Source: Sphingomonas suaedae
GTDB taxonomy: Bacteria > Pseudomonadota > Alphaproteobacteria > Sphingomonadales > Sphingomonadaceae
Reading direction: 5' to 3'
NCBI RefSeq assembly: GCF_007833215.1
Contig: NZ_CP042239.1
Location: forward strand, 248,001 to 312,000
Length of the DNA stretch: 64,000 nucleotides
Shown here: positions 58,412 through 64,000 of the stretch, piece by piece
Layout: every line of letters begins with the position of its first letter
How positions within the stretch are numbered: the stretch's first letter is position 1
The notes under the pieces: model-generated
Told to the model about the DNA's origin: nothing
What the model saw: only the letters and a program-made list of their open reading frames with translations
The model's database searches: none
Translations under genes and position numbers: made by a program

Positions 58412-59344
58412 TCAGAAATCGACCAGCAGCGATGCCCGCGTCGTGGTATCGGTCGTCTTGCGCCCCACCGGCGGCATGCTTTCGTAATTCACCGCATAGG
58501 ACATCTGTGTCGAGAACGGCCCGAACAGCTTGACGCGCAGGGCGGTCTTGCCCTGGACGGTGCTGTTCGCGTCCTGGAGATAGGCGGAGGCGTCCTGGCT
58601 GAACGTCACGCCCTTGCTCAGCTTCCAGTCGAGGTCGAGCTTGCCGCGCGCCGCGACATTGCGCTCGATGGTGTCGTCGGTGAACGCGGTGTGGCGGAAT
58701 GCCGGACCGAGTTCGAGGTCCAGCTTCACCGCGGACGACTTGATCGCGGTATAGCCCGCCCCGGCCGAGACGGAGACGCGGTCGTAATAGCCGAGGAACC
58801 GGTCGCTTTCATATTGCGCCGCGCCATAGACATAGGCGCGGTCGTCGATCTTGAAATTCGGTTCGTAGGCGGCGAGGTAGCGTTCGCGTACGGTCTGGCC
58901 GAGGCTTTCCTGATAGTCCGCCTGAAGCCGCAATTTGTGCCGCCAGCGCAGCGCCTCACGCTTGACGTCGAGCACGCCGGTCAGGCCGACCGTTTCGGTG
59001 TTGCCGGTGGTGACATAGCCACCGACTTCCGCGCGGCCCTTGACCAGCTCGAGGAACTTCGCCTCGCGAATGCGGCGTTCGGCAGCCTCGCGCCGTTCGC
59101 GCTTCCAGTTGGCGGCGGCCTTTTCGAACTGCGCGGCGCGTTCCTTGTCGGCGGCCTTGGCATATTTGACGATCGCATTGACCCCGGCCTCGTCCCCCGC
59201 CTTCATCGCGGCCTCGAGCATCGCCTTCACCTCGGACGACCGTTCGACCGAGGTTGGTGCTTCCTGTTCGGGCGCCTGCTGGGGCGCGGGGGCTTCCGCA
59301 TTGGCGAGCAGCAGCGGGGCGAGGCACAAAGGGAGGAAACGCAT
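58412..59344 (-). CDS. DUF481-family outer-membrane protein
   Basis: 310 aa. Signal peptide MRFLPLCLAPLLLANAEA, a coiled-coil stretch (residues ~60-100) and a C-terminal beta barrel with alternating hydrophobic residues, ending in ...RASLLVDF with the terminal Phe of outer-membrane proteins. GGYVTTGNTET matches the YdiY/DUF481 start. Role in salt stress is reported for relatives. Confidence 0.9.
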   Translation of the reverse strand: MRFLPLCLAPLLLANAEAPAPQQAPEQEAPTSVERSSEVKAMLEAAMKAGDEAGVNAIVKYAKAADKERAAQFEKAAANWKRERREAAERRIREAKFLELVKGRAEVGGYVTTGNTETVGLTGVLDVKREALRWRHKLRLQADYQESLGQTVRERYLAAYEPNFKIDDRAYVYGAAQYESDRFLGYYDRVSVSAGAGYTAIKSSAVKLDLELGPAFRHTAFTDDTIERNVAARGKLDLDWKLSKGVTFSQDASAYLQDANSTVQGKTALRVKLFGPFSTQMSYAVNYESMPPVGRKTTDTTTRASLLVDF

Positions 59345-59394
59345 GGGACTGTTCCCTACTCAATTTTGCTTCATGAATCGAGTGTTGCACCGCA

Positions 59395-59886
59395 TCATCG
59401 CGCATCCAGCCCGAGCGGTTCGGCGAAGATTTCGAGCAGCCGGGCGTACAGGTCGCGCTTGAACGGGACGATCACGTCGGGAAGGTCACGCGGGTCGAGC
59501 CAGCGCCAGGCGCGAAATTCGGGTTCGGCCGTCTGGATATCGATCGCATCGTCCCCGGCGGTGAGGCGGAAGAGGAACCAGCGCTGGCGCTGGCCGCGCC
59601 ATTTGCCCTTCCACACCTTGCCCAGCAGATCGTCGGGCAGGTCATATTCCAGTTCCTCATCGGGTGCGGCGACCAGTTCGACCGCGTCGCGGACGACGCC
59701 GGTCTCCTCCCACAATTCGCGATAGGCGGCCTCGAGCGGGTCCTCGCCGGGGTCGATCCCACCCTGGGGCATCTGCCAAGCCTCCAGCGTCGAATCGAGC
59801 CGCTGGCCGACAAAGACCATGCCGTCGCGGTTGAGCAAAACCACCCCGGCGCAGGGGCGGTAGGGAAGGGCATTGCGGTCGATCAC
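59395..59886 (-). CDS. rppH: RNA pyrophosphohydrolase
   Basis: 163-aa Nudix enzyme. [21 protein letters not shown] and the Nudix box [24 protein letters not shown] split in motifs are complete; [14 protein letters not shown] is typical of RppH. It removes pyrophosphate from mRNA 5' ends. The GTG overlaps the stop of the esterase upstream. Confidence 0.94.
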   Translation of the reverse strand: MIDRNALPYRPCAGVVLLNRDGMVFVGQRLDSTLEAWQMPQGGIDPGEDPLEAAYRELWEETGVVRDAVELVAAPDEELEYDLPDDLLGKVWKGKWRGQRQRWFLFRLTAGDDAIDIQTAEPEFRAWRWLDPRDLPDVIVPFKRDLYARLLEIFAEPLGLDAR

Positions 59887-60857
59887 GCCGCCGCCTGCAC
59901 CATCACGCGGTTGGCTTCGGCTTCGACGAGCACGGTCTTGAACGCCACCAGCATCCCGGCGACATCGCCCTGCCCGGACGGGATGGCGCGGCGCAGGGTG
60001 ATGAAGCCGTGGATATTGCCCACCGCCTCGCGATAGACGACCGGAACGCCTGCGGCGATCAAGGCCCCGGCATAGGCGCGACCCTGGTCCCGGATCGGGT
60101 CCAGACTGGCGGTCAATATGACGGCGGGGGGAAGACCCTCCAGCGTCTCGCACCGCAGCGGCGAGGCGCGGTGATGGTCGATGTCAGCCGCATAGCATTC
60201 GTTGAACCAGGCCATGCCCTTTGCGGTGAGCAGATAGCCTTCGGCGAAATGGTCGGCGGAAGGATAATCGCCGCTGAAATCGGTGGCAGGATAGATCAGC
60301 AGCTGGGCGATGACGGGGACGTCCGCAGGCGCATCGCGCAGGTCGATCGCGGCGACCGCGGCGATCTGGCCGCCCGCACTGTCCCCGGCGAGAGCAATGC
60401 CGGTCGCGACGCGGCCAAGTTCGGGCGGGTTGGAGGCGACCCAGCGCGCCGCCGTCTCGCAATCATCGGATGCTGCTGGCCAGGGATGTTCGGGGGCGAG
60501 GCGATAGTCGACCGACACCACGGGCAGGTCGAGCACGCGGCTCATCTCTGCGGTGAAGCTCGCATGGCTGTCGATATTGCCGATGACGAAGCCGCCGCCG
60601 TGGAAGAACAGGACGACCGGGCCGGGCTCACGGCTCTCACGTACGTCGAACAACCGTGCGGGGATGGGACCCGCCGGGCCGGGGATCGTGAGGTCGCGGA
60701 TCGTGGCGAGATCGCCGACGGGCAGGTCGACCATGTCCTTCATCGCCTGATATTGCGCGCGATACACCTCTGGCTGAGGCGGCCATTCCGGCTGGGGCAT
60801 CGCCGCAAGCATGTCGAGAAAGGCGCGGGCGTCGGGACGGACGAAATGGTCGGCCAA
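59883..60857 (-). CDS. HSL-type alpha/beta hydrolase (esterase/lipase)
   Basis: 324 aa. The oxyanion motif HGGGF ([10 protein letters not shown]) and the nucleophile elbow GDSAGG are clear, with a late Asp and His (DPIRDQG; GNIHGF). Start TTG 60857 is favoured by AGAGGAG 7-8 nt upstream; ATG 60875 has no ribosome site. Overlaps rppH by 4 nt, an unusual coupling. Confidence 0.9.
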   Translation of the reverse strand: MADHFVRPDARAFLDMLAAMPQPEWPPQPEVYRAQYQAMKDMVDLPVGDLATIRDLTIPGPAGPIPARLFDVRESREPGPVVLFFHGGGFVIGNIDSHASFTAEMSRVLDLPVVSVDYRLAPEHPWPAASDDCETAARWVASNPPELGRVATGIALAGDSAGGQIAAVAAIDLRDAPADVPVIAQLLIYPATDFSGDYPSADHFAEGYLLTAKGMAWFNECYAADIDHHRASPLRCETLEGLPPAVILTASLDPIRDQGRAYAGALIAAGVPVVYREAVGNIHGFITLRRAIPSGQGDVAGMLVAFKTVLVEAEANRVMVQAAA

Positions 60858-61178
60858 GTTCGGGTCTCCTCTCATTCGCGGGTGTCATAGGCCAGCGCGG
60901 AGCCGAGCGTCCACCGTGCAACGCCGCCCTTCGCGCAAGGAAAGAAGAATTATCCTGTCACTTGCGTAACGGAACTGCTAGGGCGCCACCATGTTTCGAA
61001 AACGGGCCATTATCACCACCCGGACCGCGACCCGCCGCTGACGGTCGATCGCGCGAGTCCGGGTATCGGCCGCGAAACAATTCCAGCAATGCCCCGTTGG
61101 GGACGCTGACTTCCAATCGAAACAGGATTATGTCGCTGCCCCTATTCCGGGCGGCTTGACCGCATGAAAGGATCTTTG
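60858..61178. other. Gap before asd holding a short leader ORF
   Basis: About 320 bp between the divergent esterase and asd genes. It holds a 16-codon ORF with a Shine-Dalgarno (60991-61041) and a stem CGGTCGAT/ATCGGCCG (61042-61049 with 61065-61072, one wobble). No T-run terminator was found. A promoter for asd must lie upstream of 60990, where TATCCT (60954-60959) is one candidate. Confidence 0.45.
60991..61041 (+). CDS. Thr-rich 16-codon leader ORF upstream of asd
   Basis: Encodes MFRKRAIITTRTATRR; TAGGG stands 7 nt before the ATG. Four Thr and two Ile codons within ten codons recall thr-operon attenuator peptides, and asd belongs to the Thr/Ile/Met/Lys pathway. A stem follows right after the stop. 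No terminator hairpin with a T-run was found, so attenuation is only a suggestion. Confidence 0.35.
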   Translation: MFRKRAIITTRTATRR

Positions 61179-62204
61179 ATGGGTTACCGAGTCGTAGTCG
61201 CAGGCGCCACCGGCAATGTCGGGCGCGAGATGCTCGCCATTCTGGCCGAGCGCGAATTTCCGATCGACGAACTGGCGGTGCTGGCCAGCGCACGCTCGAC
61301 CGGCGACATGGTCGATTTCGGTGAGACCGGGAAGCAGTACAAGATCCAGAATATCGAGCATTTCGATCCCACCGGCTGGGATATGGCGCTGTTCGCGATC
61401 GGCAGCGATGCGACCAAGGTGCACGCGCCGCGCTTTGCCGCGGCTGGCTGCACCGTGATCGACAACAGCTCACTCTATCGCATGGACCCCGATGTGCCGC
61501 TGATCGTGCCGGAGGTGAATCCCGAGGCGATCGACGGCTACAAGGTCAAGAACATCATCGCCAATCCCAATTGCTCGACCGCGCAGATGGTGGTGGCGCT
61601 GAAGCCGCTGCACGATGCCGCGACGGTCAAGCGCGTCGTCGTGTCGACCTATCAGTCGGTATCCGGTGCGGGCAAGGCGGGCATGGACGAGCTGTTCGAA
61701 CAGTCGCGCAACATCTTCGTCGGCGACAGCGCGGAGGCGAAGAAGTTCACCAAGCAGATCGCGTTCAACGTGATCCCGCACATCGACGTCTTCCTGGAGG
61801 ACGGGTCCACCAAGGAAGAGTGGAAGATGGTGGTGGAGACCAAGAAGATCCTCGACCCCAAGGTGAAGGTCGTCGCGACCTGTGTCCGCGTGCCGGTGTT
61901 CGTCGGACATAGCGAGTCGGTGAATGTCGAGCTGGAGCGCGAACTGTCGGCCGAGGACGCGCAGAGCATCCTGCGCGAGGCGCCGGGGATCATGCTGGTC
62001 GATAAGCGCGAGGATGGCGGATATGTCACGCCAGTCGAATGCGTCGGCGATTATGCGACCTTCGTCAGCCGGGTACGCGACGATTCGACGGTGGAGAACG
62101 GCCTCGCCTTCTGGTGCGTCAGCGATAACCTCCGCAAGGGCGCGGCGCTCAATGCGGTGCAGATCGCGGAACTGCTCGGGCGGCGGCATCTGAAAAAGGG
62201 CTGA
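61179..62204 (+). CDS. asd: Aspartate-semialdehyde dehydrogenase
   Basis: 341 aa. NADP fold VVVAGATGNVGREML, catalytic Cys in IANPNCSTAQ (~residue 131), and the C-terminal RKGAALNAVQIAELL. It makes aspartate semialdehyde for Lys, Thr, Met and Ile synthesis. ATG 61179 has AAAGGA 7 nt upstream; ATG 61164 has none. Confidence 0.96.
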   Translation: MGYRVVVAGATGNVGREMLAILAEREFPIDELAVLASARSTGDMVDFGETGKQYKIQNIEHFDPTGWDMALFAIGSDATKVHAPRFAAAGCTVIDNSSLYRMDPDVPLIVPEVNPEAIDGYKVKNIIANPNCSTAQMVVALKPLHDAATVKRVVVSTYQSVSGAGKAGMDELFEQSRNIFVGDSAEAKKFTKQIAFNVIPHIDVFLEDGSTKEEWKMVVETKKILDPKVKVVATCVRVPVFVGHSESVNVELERELSAEDAQSILREAPGIMLVDKREDGGYVTPVECVGDYATFVSRVRDDSTVENGLAFWCVSDNLRKGAALNAVQIAELLGRRHLKKG

Positions 62205-62279
62205 CCGGCCGCGGGGCCCCGGCGTCGCGATGCCGCGCGCTCGGGGCCGTCGCGGCCCGCCTGGCCCTCTACGCCGGGA

Positions 62280-64000
62280 TCAGAATTCGTCCCAATCGTC
62301 CATCGCCGCTGCGGCCGGGACGGCGCCGTTGCCGTTGGCGGCGACCGGGAGCGTCGGGCGAACCAGCGGGGCGGTCTTCGGTCCCGATGCAGGCTTGGCC
62401 TTCGCCCGCACGGGCTTAGGGCGCGAGGGAGGCTGCTGGAGCGGCTCGGCCGCGACCGTCGGCGACGCAACCGGGGCGGGGGCCCCTGCGGAGGCCCGCT
62501 GCGCCGAAATGGGAGCCCGGGGTCCTGCATCGAAGCGCGATGCCTGATCGGCCAGCGCGTTGACCTGGGCGAGCAGGCCGCGTGCGGCGGCGGACGTTTC
62601 CTCGATCATCGCCGCATTCTGCTGCGTCGAATGGTCCATGGTGCCGACCGCGGCGGCAATCTCGGTCATCGCCGCAGACTGAGAGCCGTTGTCGGCCGCC
62701 ATCGTGCCGACAAGGCCGTTGACGCTGCCCACCGTCTCGACGATGCGCGCGAGCGCGCCGTCGACGCTGCGTACGGCTTCGACCGCGACGGCGACCTCGT
62801 CCTGCGTCAGGGTCAGCTGTTCGCGCGCGCGCTTCGCCTCTTCCTCGGCGCGCATCGCCAGCGCCGATACGAGATCGGCGACGACCGCGAAGCCGCGACC
62901 GGCCTCACCAGCGCGACCGGCCTCGACCGCCGCGTTCATCGCAAGGACGCGGGTCTGGAAGGCGATCTTGTCCAGCCCCTCGATCACGCCATCGATGCCG
63001 CGTGCGCTGTCGCTGACGCGGCCCATCGTGGCGACGGCATGTTCGGCGGTATTTCGACCATCCTCGACGACGCTGCTTGCCTCTTCGGCGCGGGCCACCA
63101 CGTCGCGCGCGGCGCGGGCCATGGCTTCCAGCCGGGTATTGATCTGCGTGATCGCCGCCGTGGTTTCCTCGATGCTCGCGGCATTGCTTTCCGAACGGCG
63201 GGCGAGGTCGTCGGTGGCGCTCGAGATTTCGCCGGTGCCCGCCTTGATCGCCACGGTCGATTCGATCACCGCCCCGACCAGTTCCTGCAGCGCCACGACC
63301 GTCGCGTTGAAATCGGCGCGCAGGGCGGCATATTGCGGATCGAATTCGGCATCGATACCATGGGTCAGCTTACCCTGAGCCACGCGCTTCAACCCGTCGC
63401 CGAGCGCGCGGACGACCTTGTCCAGCGCATCCTTGTTGCGCGCGATCTCCGCCTCGGCCGCCGCACGCGCAGCCGACGCCTCCTGAAGCACTGCCAGCGC
63501 GCGGGCCATTTCGCCGATCTCGTCCGCGCGATGGCTGCCGACGATTTCCGAATTGGTATCGCCGTCGGCCAGGCGGCGCATGGTGCCGATCATCGCCGTG
63601 ATCGGCGCGAACAGGCGGCGGCTGATGACGAACTGGACGGCGCATCCGATCAGCAGCGCGGCGAGCCCGAGTTCTTCAAGGATGAGCAGGAGGCCCGAGG
63701 CGTTGCCGGCCACATCCTCCACCGGAATGCCGACATACAGGACGCCGACCGTCTTGCCCGACGCGTCGCGGATCGGATCATAGGCGGTGAAATAGCTCTT
63801 GCCGAGGATGTCCGCCTGTCCGCGATAGGGCTTGCCGTCGCGCAGTACCGCGTCGAAGACCGGGCCGGGGGCCAGCTTCGTCCCGACGGCGCGGCTGCCG
63901 TCGTCCTTCATCACGTTGGTCGCGATGCGGGTATCGCCGAGAAAGATCGTCGCAGTCCCGCCCACCAGTTGCTTGACCCGGTCGACCGGGGCGTTGAACC
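62280..64000 (-). CDS. Methyl-accepting chemotaxis protein, 5' end outside the window
   Basis: At least 573 codons; the frame is open through 64000. Visible in order: a periplasmic Cache-type sensor (GKSYFTAYDPIRDASGKTVGVLYVGIP), a membrane helix, a HAMP domain and the signalling domain with FQTRVLAMNAAVEAGRAGEAGRGFAVVADLVSALA. The tip reads DLVSALA where most have DEVRNLA. A Pro/Ala linker leads to the C-terminus DDWDEF, lacking the NWETF adaptor motif of E. coli receptors. Confidence 0.93.
   Translation of the reverse strand, partial: FNAPVDRVKQLVGGTATIFLGDTRIATNVMKDDGSRAVGTKLAPGPVFDAVLRDGKPYRGQADILGKSYFTAYDPIRDASGKTVGVLYVGIPVEDVAGNASGLLLILEELGLAALLIGCAVQFVISRRLFAPITAMIGTMRRLADGDTNSEIVGSHRADEIGEMARALAVLQEASAARAAAEAEIARNKDALDKVVRALGDGLKRVAQGKLTHGIDAEFDPQYAALRADFNATVVALQELVGAVIESTVAIKAGTGEISSATDDLARRSESNAASIEETTAAITQINTRLEAMARAARDVVARAEEASSVVEDGRNTAEHAVATMGRVSDSARGIDGVIEGLDKIAFQTRVLAMNAAVEAGRAGEAGRGFAVVADLVSALAMRAEEEAKRAREQLTLTQDEVAVAVEAVRSVDGALARIVETVGSVNGLVGTMAADNGSQSAAMTEIAAAVGTMDHSTQQNAAMIEETSAAARGLLAQVNALADQASRFDAGPRAPISAQRASAGAPAPVASPTVAAEPLQQPPSRPKPVRAKAKPASGPKTAPLVRPTLPVAANGNGAVPAAAAMDDWDEF

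Noticed and set aside
62984..63645. Short plus- and minus-strand frames within the chemoreceptor gene
   Set aside because: All lie inside a well-supported receptor frame and have no motifs.

Overview
The window comes from a high-GC alphaproteobacterium of the order Sphingomonadales, probably Sphingomonas or a close relative. The evidence is the gene content (spc-type ribosomal operon ending in secY-adk, ISC genes with two tandem cysteine desulfurases, a complete propionyl-CoA/methylmalonyl-CoA block, an arginine succinyltransferase pathway), frequent GTG/TTG starts, heavy use of ATGA/GTGA overlaps, and short GC-rich intergenic palindromes. No tRNA, rRNA or CRISPR array was recognised. One structural RNA is present: the 4.5S SRP RNA at about 25612-25708.

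Layout. 1-7209: ribosomal operon from L29 to L15, then SecY and adenylate kinase. 7247-13128: an amidase, a ParD-like/methionine aminopeptidase pair under a perfect 28-bp palindrome, a GNAT/ornithine-decarboxylase-type pair and a threonine-dehydratase-like enzyme. 13129-15501: an accessory patch with a HEPN-like gene broken by an 11-C run and a ParDE module. 15512-24955: an oxidoreductase, a ferredoxin-NADP reductase behind a Fur-like box, a serine hydrolase, a lipocalin, and an ISC cluster that runs by overlapping stops into a class A beta-lactamase. 25027-28870: a second ParDE, the SRP RNA, an unknown membrane protein, dnaX and ybaB. 29023-32673: mtgA, rpoH, rluD and a JAMM peptidase.

32649-36692 is the most interesting part. 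It is a 4,044-bp IS1-family-like transposon with 22-bp terminal inverted repeats (20/22 identical) directly flanked by an 8-bp target duplication, GAAATTGA. It is inserted in the last codons of the JAMM peptidase gene, and the interrupted codons can be read on the far side. It carries a small operon that includes a fused XRE repressor/ImmA-type metalloprotease. The dyad ATGCTT-N6-AAGCAT occurs both at the cargo promoter and just upstream of the transposase, which suggests that the element controls its own cargo and mobility with one switch.

36904-52288 is mostly the propionate block: an XRE short-chain-acyl regulator divergent from pccB, then an RHH/coiled-coil pair, methylmalonyl-CoA epimerase, enoyl-CoA hydratase, methylmalonyl-CoA mutase, bioB (biotin for the carboxylase), an LprI-like protein, pccA (with a palindromic repeat inside its coding sequence) and an FKBP isomerase. 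52441-64000: a histidine kinase lacking its phospho-accepting His, arginine catabolism (M20 hydrolase-astA-astB), a DUF481 outer-membrane protein, rppH with an HSL-type esterase, asd with a Thr-rich leader ORF upstream, and a chemoreceptor cut by the window end.
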